Part shown: piece after piece, positions 21,781 through 34,600 of the stretch
Layout: the number at the start of each line of letters is the position of its first letter
Numbering within the stretch: the first letter of the stretch is position 1
NCBI RefSeq assembly: GCF_000004075.3
Contig: NC_026657.2
Location: 3,162,001 to 3,226,000, forward strand
Length of the DNA: 64,000 bases
Direction: 5' to 3'
Source: Cucumis sativus
Taxonomy: Eukaryota > Streptophyta > Magnoliopsida > Cucurbitales > Cucurbitaceae
Program-made: the position numbers and the translations under genes
Notes under the pieces: generated by a model
Databases searched by the model: none
What the model was told of the DNA's origin: nothing
What the model saw: only the letters and a program-made list of their open reading frames with translations

Positions 21781-21788
21781 TGCCATCA

Positions 21789-22526
21789 ATGAAGATCAAG
21801 TTCAGAAAACGTAACGTCGACTCCATGGACAAAAATGATGATAATAAGCAGTTATGTTCCATTGGTGATCATATGAGGTTTGATTGTGAAACAACAATGG
21901 AGAAAGGATTATCAATCCAACCTCCAACTGCCACTACCACACCATCAAGCTCTCTTTCTTCTTGTCCATCGCCTGCTGCTTCTAACAATATTGTTGTTGA
22001 TTGCCTTAAATCTTTACCGACCTCTTGGTCTCTCACTGGTCGAAGAGGACGGAAGGGCACCTCCTCCTCCACTACCTCTTCTACTACCACCACCGATGAT
22101 GTTATCGCTAGTGATCAACGACTCCACACGAAAAGTTCCACCTCCACCTCTACCTCTACTGCCACCACCGTTGATGATCAACATAAAATGAAAAGGGTGA
22201 AAATTGAGACTCATTCTGATCACGAGAGACTACTGAAAAAGAAAGTGCACTCAAACGAGAAGAAGAATGGAGCTCTTGAGAAGGAATATAAATGTGATGT
22301 ATGCAGCAAAGTATTTACAACTTCAAGAGCATTGGGAGGACATAAGTCGAGTCATTACAAACCCAAAAAAACAAATGATGCTCCCATTAAAAAGGAAACT
22401 ACAACCTCTGAACCGAAGATTATTACGATGTCATTAGATTCATCGACTGATCAAACCAATCAAAAGAGAGTGATGGATTTTGATCTCAACATGCAGCTAC
22501 CACCAGACGACGAAGAAACATCCTGA
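21789..22526 (+). CDS. C2H2 zinc-finger repressor with EAR motif, tandem copy 2 (one finger)
   Basis: An intronless frame of 245 aa if it starts at ATG 21789 (MKIKFRKRN). In-frame ATGs at 21687 and 21714 would add 34 or 25 residues, but the DNA there (GCTCACTTCCCTA at 21746) aligns with the untranslated leader of copy 3 (GTTCACTTCCCTA at 23027), so the later start is preferred. One finger is complete: CDVCSKVFTTSRALGGHKSS-H. The position of finger 1 is kept only as a relic (CSIGDHMRFDCET, compare ALYGHMRSHPDRS in copy 1) followed by the shared KGxxxQPP segment. The linker has long Ser/Thr runs and SWSLTGRRGRKG. The C-terminus RVMDFDLNMQLPPDDE is an EAR motif. Probable nuclear repressor. Confidence 0.9.
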   Translation: MKIKFRKRNVDSMDKNDDNKQLCSIGDHMRFDCETTMEKGLSIQPPTATTTPSSSLSSCPSPAASNNIVVDCLKSLPTSWSLTGRRGRKGTSSSTTSSTTTTDDVIASDQRLHTKSSTSTSTSTATTVDDQHKMKRVKIETHSDHERLLKKKVHSNEKKNGALEKEYKCDVCSKVFTTSRALGGHKSSHYKPKKTNDAPIKKETTTSEPKIITMSLDSSTDQTNQKRVMDFDLNMQLPPDDEETS

Positions 22527-23126
22527 ATGTTGCCTTTTGCGTCTTTGAGTTTGAGATGATCATTCTTGGTTTGGTTGACGTAAAATACAGAATAGAATAT
22601 TTTAAATTCTATTTGAACTACATTTGTTAATGTCAGTCCATTCTTAAGTTGTATGAAGTTGTTAACATTAATTTTAGTATATGAAAATTAGAACATTCCA
22701 AACTAATATTACTATTCGCAAGTTTTAACACACACTTTTACCTCAAAATTAGTTTTAAATATAGGATGTCCAATTTGAAGCATTTTAAGTATAGCAAAAA
22801 AAAACTTAATTAAATGGTTAAATTATTCATTCATATGAAATATATTTAAAAGCTTTATTTTTAATAAATTCATAAATTCATGAACCAAATAAACAGTGAT
22901 ATATTTTAAAATTAAACCTAAAATGATTTGGGAAACTCTTGAAATTTGAAATTTTTTTAAAGAAAGGTTTCCTTTTTCCTTGTATGTATATATAAATAAA
23001 AGCAGTAGTGTGTGTAAGTGAGATTCGTTCACTTCCCTAAACAATACATTAAACTTTCTCAATCCTTTTAAACCCTAAATTCTATTCTCTAATTCTTTAA
23101 TTCCCATATCTTCTTTATCCTGATCA
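22527..23126. other. Spacer between zinc-finger copies 2 and 3
   Basis: About 600 bases of AT-rich DNA. The last ~120 bases (TATATATAAATA at 22987, then GTTCACTTCCCTA at 23027) resemble the region before copy 2 and are likely the duplicated promoter/leader of copy 3. Nothing else is seen. Confidence 0.55.
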
Positions 23127-23837
23127 ATGGATCACAATGGCAATTCACTCCGGATCAAGATCAAGATCAGAAGCACCAATGCTGCTCCCAAGGTGGACGA
23201 CAACGATTGCAAGAACCAGTTTTCTTCCACTGAAACACCAATGGAGAAAGGCTTATTGTTCCAACCTTCAACTCCGGTCACTGCAGCTGCCACCCGACGA
23301 ACCTCTCCCTCTCCCATCTTTGGCGTCGTTGATTGTTCTAAATTTTTACACTCTTGGCTTCTCACTGGTCGACGAGGGCGGAAGAGCACCTTCTCTCCTA
23401 CCTCCTCCACTACCACCACCGATACTGTCGTTAATGTTATCCCTAGTGATCGTCTCAACAAAAAAAGAGTGAAGACTGAGACTCATTCTGATTACGAGGA
23501 GTCATCGACAATTGGAAAAGTGCACGTTAAAGAAAATAAGAATAATGGGGCTTTGGAGAAGGAATATAAATGTAACATGTGCCGCAAAGTATTCACAAAT
23601 CCAAAAGCATTGGGAGGACATAAGTCTGGCCATAACAAAGCCAATAAAACAGACGCTGCCATTAAAAAGGAAACTGCAAGTGCTACCATTGGAACGAGCT
23701 TTGAACCAAAGCCAACCATGTCGATGGCAGATTCGTCAACTGATCCAACGGATTGGAAGAGACCAGTGCTGGATTTTGATCTCAACAAGCTGCCACCGGA
23801 GGAAGCCAGTCTTGAATCTTGCTTTTTGCATCTTTAA
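23127..23837 (+). CDS. C2H2 zinc-finger repressor with EAR motif, tandem copy 3 (one finger)
   Basis: An intronless frame of 236 aa from ATG 23127. It is most similar to copy 2: MEKGLLFQPS, HSWLLTGRRGRKST, KRVKTETHSDYEES and GALEKEYKC are shared almost word for word. One complete finger is present, CNMCRKVFTNPKALGGHKSG-H (KALGGH variant). The N-terminal finger is gone; only DCKNQFSSTETPMEKG remains in its place. The C-terminus has VLDFDLNKLPPEE (EAR) and then a short tail SLESCFLHL absent from copy 2. Copies 2 and 3 probably arose from one another after the split from copy 1. Likely a DNA-binding repressor with reduced or altered site specificity. Confidence 0.91.
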   Translation: MDHNGNSLRIKIKIRSTNAAPKVDDNDCKNQFSSTETPMEKGLLFQPSTPVTAAATRRTSPSPIFGVVDCSKFLHSWLLTGRRGRKSTFSPTSSTTTTDTVVNVIPSDRLNKKRVKTETHSDYEESSTIGKVHVKENKNNGALEKEYKCNMCRKVFTNPKALGGHKSGHNKANKTDAAIKKETASATIGTSFEPKPTMSMADSSTDPTDWKRPVLDFDLNKLPPEEASLESCFLHL

Positions 23838-24993
23838 GTTTGGGGGGTCATTCTTGGTTTGGTTGGTGTAAATACAAAAGAGTGAAAGTGGTGATTTTTC
23901 TAAAGAAAGTTAATGTGATTTAATTACAAGTTTAGATATGTTGAACTTTAGCCTTTGAAGTTGCGTAGGGTGGTTTATATTAGCCCTTCCACAAAAAGTG
24001 ATAAAAGGTGCATTATTTCTTTAACTTTCCTTGCAATATAAGAAGTATAAAAATTCCAACTTTCATATTGATTAATCAAATATTTTAATAATATACAATT
24101 AACTCTCGTTTATTTAATTCATTGAAATAAAAATAAAATAAGTTAAAAAGGTCACAACTATGTAGCCAATCTTTGAAAAGTTATCCTTTGAAATTCTCTT
24201 CTTCTTTTCTTGCCATGCAAACCTTTCAAGTTCGTGAATTTAATACTTATGACTGCCTTAAACTAATTGAATTTGTAAGAAATAAATTTCCAATTGAATA
24301 AAATGTACATTCTCCAACTAAAAAGATGAGATCCACAGAGTCAAGACATAGATTTCCTTATGTAATGAGTTTTCAAGAGCAATGTCTAGTCCTTTGGGAT
24401 TGTCTTGTCAGTCACCAAAAAGCAAAACATTTTAAAGAAAGAATAAGTTTCAGTGCACAACATCAACATCAATATCATGTCTTCAATAATTCACAATATG
24501 GCATTTCCACCAAGTAGTATTATGCCTACAGTCTTCCCAAAAGAACAAGAGTTGTTCCAATAAACTTGACCCGAGGGTTGAGTTACAGCCACCTCGAGTC
24601 GATACAGCCATAAATAATAATATTATTACATAATGTTTGTTCATCAAATACATTAACTAATAACAGAAACATATAATCTCAATGAATGAATGCATTCGAT
24701 TCCAAGAAGTTAATACCGTATACCAATTCATCGAGCGGTTGCAACGTTTTTAGAAGCTCTATTAGTTGTCTATCAAAAATCATGACTACAACAGTTACAG
24801 CAGAAGAAAACAAAAGGAAAACAAAAAAACCCATTAAACAACTTACAACTGAGATTCCTACTTGCCCCTTTCCTTTTCCTCCATTTTTTTCTTTCTATGC
24901 AAAATGATAAAAGGGAACCAAAAAAAAAAAAAAACGTTTAGTTTAAAACACTGTTCAATTCACAAAATATGTATCTCCTTTTTCTAGGCTTAA
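23838..24993. other. Region between zinc-finger copy 3 and WIP, includes WIP 3' flank
   Basis: The two genes converge here. The segment just below 24994 should be WIP 3' UTR (minus strand). At 24326-24620 the base composition is more balanced, but no protein is recognisable. No other feature is supported. Confidence 0.5.
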
Positions 24994-27950
24994 TTATGTT
25001 GGTACAACTAGTTCAGCAGGTGAAGGCATTTGCAAGACAAAAAGCCAAAGAACGAGGATCAGGAGTATCAACTGCAGAAATGCACAAGAACTAACCTTGA
25101 ATACTTCCCCTTGAGTCGTTAAAACCTCCTCGGTTTCCAATACGTCACCACAGTATTTTTCCAATCCCTCTGCTCGTTCCTTAAGCGCTGTAGCTTTACT
25201 TTCAGCTTCTCTAAGTCTGCTCATCATCTCTACTTGCTCATCTGCCAAATTTTTTTTACCATCAACTACTATTCCACATTGTAGATTCTCAATTGCTCTT
25301 ACTATTGCCAAATATTCAATTTCTGCTTCCAGTCTTTGCCTAAAAGACCTCTCAAATTCCTTCTCTATTTCCATTACTTCTTCCTCCTTGGGTGACTTGC
25401 TGGTGCTAATGGATGATTCCAGTTCAGTAACTCGGGATTCCTTTGATTTGAGCATGGCAATCGTCTCCTCTAATTTGGTCTCCAAAAGTTTCACCTTTCC
25501 TGTCAAGGACAGAACTGTGGATTCGGCAGAACTTGTAGCAGCCTTCCCGGGCCCCATTTGGAAAGATGAACTAGATTTTTGTGTTTCTAGGTTGTCATAC
25601 GCAAAACTTGATGGTTCAGCATCATTGATTATGCTGGAAGATGCTATCTCGTCCTTTCCAATCTCCCTTAGCTTCTTGATTTCTAGCAAGTGCAGAGTAA
25701 CATATTGTTAGATGCCACATTGTTAGCTCAACTCTGCAGAAAAATCCAGCAAGAAACAGCCAGATTGGATGGATAAAAACCAAATTCCATGGTGTAGAAT
25801 AACATATTGATAAATTAACAGAATTTCACACACAAAAAGTCACATCGGATGTGGAATGACAACCTAATCAACCATCCTGACACTATGTAATAAATAAAAA
25901 TATAATAATCATAACTGTTCATGCAAGCTTGCATAAATCTCAACTATTCGTAAACGTTTGACTCTCTACTACATTTGATTGCTTAGAAAACTCATAGGAC
26001 ATTTTCTTTAATAGAAACAATTTTTACTCAGAAAAAATGAAGGAATGAAATGACATAGTTTGGTCTCTACAATGGCTTGAGCACACCATGGGCAGTAGGT
26101 GATATTTTCAAGTCAACAAACATGTTCTAATATCAAAAATCACACACAAACTTTGCCATACCAACAACTTCACTCCTCTACTTGTTCAATGGTACAAAAT
26201 TTCCCGCCTCTCTACAAGTACACACAAATGATCAGCTAATGATTGCTAACTCAACGACATGTAGACCTAGTTGGGACACTGAGGTAACAAGTCTCAAGGC
26301 CTATTTACATACAAGTCCGTCACTAAATTTTTTGCCAATGATCACTGTAGAATATCAGACTGCTAGCTATGTAGAAGGGGAGGGAGTAGAAAAAGAAGCA
26401 AGGATTTCAGTTGATCATATTTGTCACAAATAATGCATCGATATAAACATTGGCCAAAAAGTGATAAAATAACGTTATCCAATATCAACTAGAAGCCAAA
26501 GCATGTGGGAGATGACGAGAGATTCAAACATCCATAAGCTTTATGAAAGATGGTGATATGTTGATGACAGTTTTAAAGGCTTCCATGAAGAAAGCTTCAA
26601 GAAAGCCATGATGGATGATAAATCATTACTTCACTATCAAATCATGAAGTCTCAAGAAAAAAGTCTTTAAGGGGAAGAAATTGTTTGTTAGAATTTCAAT
26701 ACCACGATCCTTGATTAGGAAGAGTATAAAATAACGGATACAAGTACATTTGCCTAATAATCCCATCATGATAGCAATTAAAAACTATAGGGAATCAAAA
26801 AATTTAAAGAAATAGTATATGAACCTTTTTCAAGCGCATGTTGCGCAGACTGGAGGCTGATAATAGACTCGTCCATGGGATCCTTGTTCAAGGGTGACCA
26901 GTGATTCCTATCCTTCTCATCCTTAACTTCCCAAGACAAGTCTGCTGCCAGATTATCTTGAGTAACATCTTCAGCTTCTACCTCATCCTCTTTCCTATAT
27001 GCAGTTTCAGCTTCTTCACTAAACTGTTGATCACCTGCATAAGCTCCATCGCTATTGTCTCCATCATCCGTAACGGACCTTTCATTTTGGTTCCCATTGC
27101 TAGCAGCAGCAAGAGTGCCCTGCCTAAAGACAAAGCATGAGCTCCTTGAGTCAGATTCAATGCTAGACTGAGAATTCTCCTTCTCAACTTTGATTCTTTC
27201 TCCCCTTGCCTTTTTACTGCCTTCAACACGTCCCTTTCCCTGTTGACCCTTTTGGCCAGAACCACCTGTACTTTTCCCACTGATGCTCTTTATCCTATTC
27301 TTTTCCCGCACATGTCCTAAGACGGTATTCAGATCGTACCTTGCCTTCGGAACACTGGCTGCTGTGGAAGATTTGCTACTTCGATCTTCACTGTTTTCAG
27401 AATCTGTGCCATGGTTAAAGGCAGACCCCGTAGCAAACCTGGAATTGGAACTAGAACCATGGAAAACCAAGCCATCAACATTTCCTATATTCCTCAACGG
27501 GGTTACAGATCCAACAGAACCTTCATTATTTTGCTTATTCTCCGATGGAGAAAGTTGAGGTTTAACTGGATTCCCAGAAGTAGAGAGTGCCCTCTTCAAA
27601 ATTTTACTAGTATCATCACTTGAATTCATATCCTTCACAAAGTCTCTAGGAATACGCTTCCATTTCTTCAATCCATACCCTTTTGTTACAGGAGAAGAAA
27701 GGTCAATAGGAGATTTGGTTATGGAAGGAGGTGAATTCAAAGCTTCTCCACTTAAATCTTCTCCCTTAGCAGCCGGTGAAATGGATACCCTAGCATCAAG
27801 ACCACTTTCAGCAGCACAAGACTGGTCAGCATCATTAGCACAAGTGCCATTGATTCTGATTCGGTTGACATCATCAAAAGGAATAGCTTCCTGGTTCACT
27901 TCATTGTCTTCCACAGATTCAAGAGCCGAGCATTCGCTTTCAAAATCCAT
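24994..27950 (-). CDS. WIP: WPP domain-interacting protein (WIP), plant KASH protein of the nuclear envelope
   Basis: Two coding exons, 27950-26825 and 25682-24994, joined by a GT-AG intron of 1,142 bp; the frame gives 604 aa. The start MDFESECSALESVEDN closely matches Arabidopsis WIP1/WIP2; an upstream in-frame ATG at 27983 is less likely. Landmarks: the KGYGLKKWKRIPRDFVKD block (about 100-117), a long disordered Ser-rich region, a coiled coil (about 365-560, with RQRLEAEIEYLAIVRAIENL), a C-terminal membrane segment and the terminal tail PSPAELVVPT. The VVPT end is the plant KASH signature that docks into SUN proteins across the nuclear envelope; WIPs also anchor RanGAP through WPP domains and work with WIT proteins in nuclear shape and movement. 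A 5'-UTR intron is suggested by CAAG|GTACGT (28361) and TTTTAG (acceptor at about 28046). Longer than Arabidopsis WIP1 (~490 aa). Confidence 0.95.
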
Positions 27951-28699
27951 AAAACAAATCCAAGGAGATCTCCGACACCCCAAATACTCGAAATGTCAGT
28001 CAGATCAAGACAACAGGAATCCTTCCGCCTCAACAACACTTAAATCTAAAAAAAAACATAGCGAAACAATCAATTAATAACCCAAATACTAAAAAATAAA
28101 TTACATTGAAAAAAAAAAAACAAAAACCGAATCAACCCATGTATCAAAAGCAAACGAAAACAAAACCCAGAAACAAAATCGAAAGTGGGTATTCGATCGC
28201 AAGTAAAACAGGCAAAGCAGGGTTAATAAATTGGAAAGAACAAGAAGCTTAAACAGCCCAAATTCTTAAATTAATCAACACAAGTAATCGAGGGTTAGTA
28301 AACCCAAAAATGAAAAGAGAGAGCAAGATAGTGGAAGAAATGGGAACGTACCTTGAATTTCAAAGCCCCTCCACCTCCAACCAAAAGTAGAAGGTTTTGA
28401 AGAGGGGATTGAAAAGGAGCAGAGGGAGAAGGAAAATTAAAGGGAATTGGAAACCGGAAATGAAGAAGGAAAGTGGTAAATCAATAGAAAGAAAGGGGAA
28501 TTGAAAGAATCAAAGCCATGGGGGAAGAACTGGAGACGAGAAAGAAAAAAAAAACAGAGAAAGGAAAAAAAAGGGAAATTTGTTGGAAAGAAGAAAGAGT
28601 AAGAACGTGGAGGAGAGTGATGGGGCCAGATGGCGAGCAAATGGGTTGCGTTAAGCACCACACAGTACAAACCCACACCGCTCACCCATCCTTCACCGT

Positions 28700-31600
28700 C
28701 TGATCAATCTTCTCCTTGTGATGAACAAATTAACAATGGCAATGCCCTTTGTTTCATTCATCTTCTTTCTTTCTTTTTTTTCTCTTTCCTTTAATCTTTT
28801 ATTAAGGTATAGTTTTGTTTAACTATATAAGAAACTTGTTAAATTACAAAGTTTGATTGTTTTAGAGGATCATGATCTTTTGTTGGTAGTTTGATTGTTT
28901 TAGAGGATCGCGATCGTTTGTTGGTGGATGTGTGGGTGATACTTGGTAGATTAAGGAGTAATGACGGTTGTATCTTAAGGCGTTGATTCAATTAGGGTAG
29001 AACTTGATATAATATGATTATTGAAAGTAGATGAGGTTGATTTTGTTGTTGTGAGACCCACTGTGGAGGAGGTTATTGAATTGAATGCGCGTTTATAAAA
29101 TCATGTGGCAGATTGTTTGATCTTTTGTATATTTAATAGGACATTCTATCAAGGATGGTGAGAAGATTTCTCTATTTCAATTTGTTCGCTTGCCATAGCA
29201 GATAATAGTCTTAACAATTCTTGTTTGTTTTTAGACTTGTCAATATAGATTAGCGTTAACAGATTTTGTTTGTTTTTTCATATATTAATTGAATCTAGTT
29301 ATTTGATAACCTAATTGAATCCTATGTGGTATTCTTGGGCTCAGAGGTGTATCTGTGCAAAAGCTGAACTTCGAGGCCAAGCCATAGGAAATTGGGTCAA
29401 AGACCCAACTTTGGATCATTAGCCAAGTGGGCTCCTGATCACCCTTGAAACTCAAGGTTGATCGGGGTATCAGCTCCCTTTCCTTAGCTTGTCATGATTC
29501 TTTATTAGCCTTGATTAAGTTTTCTTTTGCACTTATTATAAAGAATTATCTTTTTGGTCCAAAATCACTCATAAAGAAAATTAGTTTTATGATCATTAAA
29601 CGTTTCTTAAAGTCAAAATTCAAGTAGACATTGTTGATGTACAACTTGGCTAAAAGAAATATCACTTGACTTGCACATGCTTCAACGATGAAATTTTTTA
29701 TTAGGAAGACGACGTAACCAATATAAGGTAACTAAGAATGAGGTGATCGGAAAAAAGTGAGGGTGATGAGGTGATGGACAAGAGGTAACTAAAATTAAAT
29801 GACCTAGGATCATGCAAGTTGCACAAAAAAAGAATTGCATACAATGTGATGCTTGGCACATAAGCTTTAAGGGTTGAATTGAAGGAGAGAATAATGGTGT
29901 ACCAAGCTTCCACATAATTGAAATAAATTTAACTTCACTTGATTTCCAATTATATATAGGTAGGATGACCTAAGACTTTGTCCTCCTTCTTTTTCTAATT
30001 TGGATCTACCCATCACATGTGTCTCTTATGAATTTGGATGAGTAACATGACTCTTTATTCCTCAAATATTCACTTTAGTGGTAAGGTTCCAATATTTATT
30101 ACTTTTTTGTGATGGAGAAGTTGTAAGTTTTTTTTTTTTTAGAAAAATGGTGAAATTTTATGGTAAGAAGGAAGTAAAATAAGTTCTAAACCATTCCATT
30201 TTCTCATAAACCATTTAGTTTCTTTATCGTTTATTTCTTTCTTTACTATATTTGTATTTCTCACTCTATATATACATACAAGTTTTCTTCTCTTATTCAC
30301 AACAATAAGCCATACGTGTGATGTTCAACAATATTGTTGGTAGTTTGCTTTTAGACATATGGAAGAGGGTTGGAAAAAAGAAACAAAAGGTGAGATCGAG
30401 CATAGTTTAATCCAGTTTATGTGTCTATCAACTCAACATTAGTTGGTAAGCGAAGAATCGAAAAAGAGCAATCAACTATATGCAGGCAAAAAAAGGTTAG
30501 GAAAGTTCTTTCCCATCAAAGTTCATGGAAATATCTAACTTTGAAGCGCAACTCAATTACTAAAATTATTCGAATAATTAAGTCTCTTCCTAACCGACAT
30601 GATTCAAAGTGTTAAGTCACATGTAAATTTGGATTTTTTAGACCAATAATCTTTGCTTTTCTTTTTTTCGTGCACTTGTTATTATATTATTATTAAACTA
30701 AACTTGCTTTTATGGCTATATTCCACTTGCTCTCTGTTTCTATTATATTTTTTGGTATTTTTAATAGGTGTAAATAAGAAGATATTTATTTTATTTAATT
30801 ACGTATAAAATTTGCATTTAATTTATTTTATGTTTATCATGTTATTATACATTATTTCCATATATATATATAATATGAAGAAATGTTATATATATAACAC
30901 TTGTATAATTGAAAAAAATTGAATTGCTAATAACTATGATATTTATAAAATGAAAAGATAATCTAATTAAGAAACTCTTTTAGAATGCATTTACGTTCAT
31001 ATTTTCATAATTATTGATAAAATTGTATTTTAATACTAGTTTTATTAAGATAATTTTATCTTTTAATCTCGAGTTTAGAATACCATGTGTGTTATTTATC
31101 ATTTCAAAATAGTTTCAAGCCGTTTTTTATTTTAGAATTTTTCATTTTGGAAGAAGTTATTTTAGAATTTGTTTGGAAAAAAAATTATTGTGTTGTTAGT
31201 TTTTTTATTTATTTAAACGTATAATCCTTCTTTGGTTTTTCTAAGAACAATTTTAAAAATTTAAATATTTATACTCATAAAAAGAAAACTACCAAAGAGT
31301 AAAAAATTACTACACATCATAAACACAAATATTTTATCTATTTTAGCGAACAATACATTTAAATCAAATTATACTTGTTAAATAAAAGGGTAAATGAAAC
31401 AACCGTCCATCTCACCATAACATCTTAATTCATTCGTTAACCCAAAAACTTAATTTAATTGATAGTTAAATTTAAAATTTTGTTTCAAAATTAAAATGCA
31501 TATTTAAAACCTAACTTTTAATAAAATTATTTTTTTAAATTAAGTTAATTTGGTTTATTTTGGTCAAATTCATAAATATTTTCCTTTGTAAAAGAAAGAT

Positions 31601-34600
31601 CATAAATGGTATAAAAACAAACCATGGCTGTCACTTAAAAAATTACCTCTTAATCATATTTAAAAACCAAATATGTTTTGGAAGTGAAAACCACTTTTTA
31701 TTCCATTTTAAATTTCAAACTTTTGATCAAGAATTTAATATTATTTTTAAAGGTATATTAATTTACAACCCAAATAGTATCTAAGATATGAACTTTCTTT
31801 TACATATGGTTACCATTTTTTTTTTTTGTTAAGATGAAAAAGAACAAAATTTCATTCCAATTTCAAAATATAATATGAAATTTTGATATGTTTTGTTCTC
31901 TACAATCATTCTTCATCCATGTTTAAATTGATTCAGTATAGTTTTTAAAATTTAGGGGTACAAAATTGATATTAAAAGAAGTAATACAAATTGTAAAAAA
32001 TATTAGTTATTATATTTTATTATTTTAATATTATATTTTATGGATTGCGTGATGTATTTTAGTTGTGAAAATTGATATTAAATAAAAAAAGAGTAAATAT
32101 TTGAAAATTGAAAAAAGTGTTGAATGAGAATAATGTGAAGAATTAGGATAATTAGAAAGAGGGAGAAGGAATTTGATTGGGCTTAGGGAGTACTTCTAAT
32201 TGGTCATAATAATTCTTAATAAGAATAGGTGCTTTAGAGCTGGTCAATGGGCCACCCACCCATTCTCTCCTCTTTCTTCTTCTTAATTCCAATCTCCAAA
32301 ATATTCCAATTTTCATTTCTTTATTAAGATTCCTCCATCTCTCTCTCTCCAAAATCAAATTCAAAAGAAATACCCAACAAACTTAGTTGGACACTATACT
32401 ATTTAAATTAATAATTAAAATCAGAGACTTTGCCTTTTTGGAGGGCTTTTAATGTTCCATGTGACTTTACCTCTAACCCCTCATCTCATTAAACTCTCAT
32501 CTCAATCTATCCATCTCCTAACTTACCCCAAACAAAAATAAATCATACTTTAACCACCGGTTGAAAAAAGAATTTAAGTTGAGATATAAAAAAGAGTTTA
32601 TATGTACATTTGTGTTTCTTTTAATTTCTCTATTTTGATTCTCTTCACTCTAGGTCCTTATGTAGCAACCAAACTAATAGAAAATGAAAATTTAACTGCG
32701 ACTAAACTCAACTATATATTAAAATTTAAATTAAACATTTTGACTTTTGTTTATTTTATTCTTTAAACAACCAAACAATCTAAGCCTAGTTTTCAAACCA
32801 AATCAACCAACTAGATTTTAGCTACATTCATCATTTTTTTTTTTTGTAAGAAAGAAAGAAAATATGAAAGGTTATAAATGTGAATAAAAAATAATAATAT
32901 TATTATAGTTAGTTTGTAATTAATTAATAGACGGTTGTTTTAAATTTAAAAATATAAAATCTCTATCAATTTTTATTTAGTATAGTTAAATAATTATCTT
33001 CCAACTTTGTCCTACAAACTAATAATAAAATACTTACTAACTTGAAGATAAAATATTTATTTATTAATTCAAAAGTAGTTTGTATGATTTATTATTTTGT
33101 TTCATTTTATATATTTCCTAAACATTTTAGAAATTACGCTAAAATATATTTAGAGTTTCCTAATTAATTGTGAACATTGTAAACAATTCAATCAACCTTC
33201 CATCATTATTCCATTTCCTTTTATCTATAGAAAAATATAACTTGATTTAAACCTTAATTTTCTTTTACATCTGCACTAACAAATTTTTAAAATAATTCAA
33301 AATTAAGTAATATATATATATATATAGTTAAACTTATTTTTCTTTAAAGAAAACAATCAACAAAAACGTCTTATAGAAATATATTTTAGGAATATAATTG
33401 TTTTAAAAGCAAATTCTTGTTTATATTTGTAAATTTATTATTATTAGTTTTATTTGTATAAAAAGAATTGTTATAATATAAAAGAGAAATATCCTTGAAA
33501 TCTCATATATTCTCTTAGTCATAGTCAATTATTCATAGATGGATGGCCTACATCTTAAAAGATATATCTACATTATATATATTTTTTCTTTAATAATTAA
33601 TGGCTAAAGCTAAGTAGAATCTACTTTAAATAATAATTAATATAAATAATAAATAATAAATAATAAATAATAAATAGAATCACATAAACAAATAAAAAAA
33701 TATAGTAGTTTCCTCAATCATTACTAATCAAAATTACTAAAAGTTGTATAAAATGAAATTAAGAAGAGAAGCAAGCACATGGGATAATCAATTCATGCAT
33801 TATTATTTTGCTTTGGTTTTCTAGCTCATCAAGCAATAAATTAAATCCTTCTTTTATTATTATTATTTTGGATTTTTCATTTCCTACAATTTCTATTTTT
33901 CTTTTTCCTTTTCCTCTTTAATAATTTTGATTCCAAGTATACTCATTTATCATGAATTTGGAGTAATTAATTAACTTTCTATCCATATACTAATTAAAAT
34001 CATTTTCTATAACCATCTTTTAATCTCATGCCTTCAGTTTTGTTTTCATTGCACACCTGTAAATTCTAAAATTCTAAAATAATTTTCAATAGTTTGGTAA
34101 ATGGTATACGATGCTCGACAAATCCTATCCTATGATTGTTGTACCGAAAAGTGTCTAAGTATATAATTAATGAATTAATTTTAAAACAAATACATAAAAG
34201 GAAAAACTATATATCTTTTTTGTCCCGCAAATTTTAATGAATGTGTGTGTTTTATTCTCGAGTTTAAAAAAATGTACTGAGTTCCTAGGTTTATAAAAAT
34301 AAATTCACTTGGTCTTAGGTTTTGAAAATATATTTATTTTTGTAGTCATCGAGTAGTAAAATATTGAAACTTAACCTAGTTGAGTTAATGCTGATAAACA
34401 TATATAATGCAATGGCCTAATATTGTAAATATAATGTAGTAATTAGCCCTAGATGGATCTTGAATATAAATGATTTTCACAAAATGGTCAAATGTTAATT
34501 AACTGGACCATATACTTAAATTCATGAGTTCAATTTGTAGGGGAAATGGGGAGACTATTATAAAAAAAGAGAGCCGATGGGAATACGAAAATAGAGAAAA

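Noticed and set aside
21687..21788. Extended N-terminus of zinc-finger copy 2 (MSIYIYIYI...)
   Set aside because: It is encoded by a TA microsatellite and by sequence matching the untranslated leader of copy 3, so it is more likely 5' UTR.
26182..26433. 83-codon frame between the two WIP exons
   Set aside because: It lies inside the WIP intron on the opposite strand and matches nothing recognisable.
32152..32364. 70-codon Arg/Lys-rich minus-strand frame
   Set aside because: Produced by the complement of CT-rich DNA; no domain or gene context.
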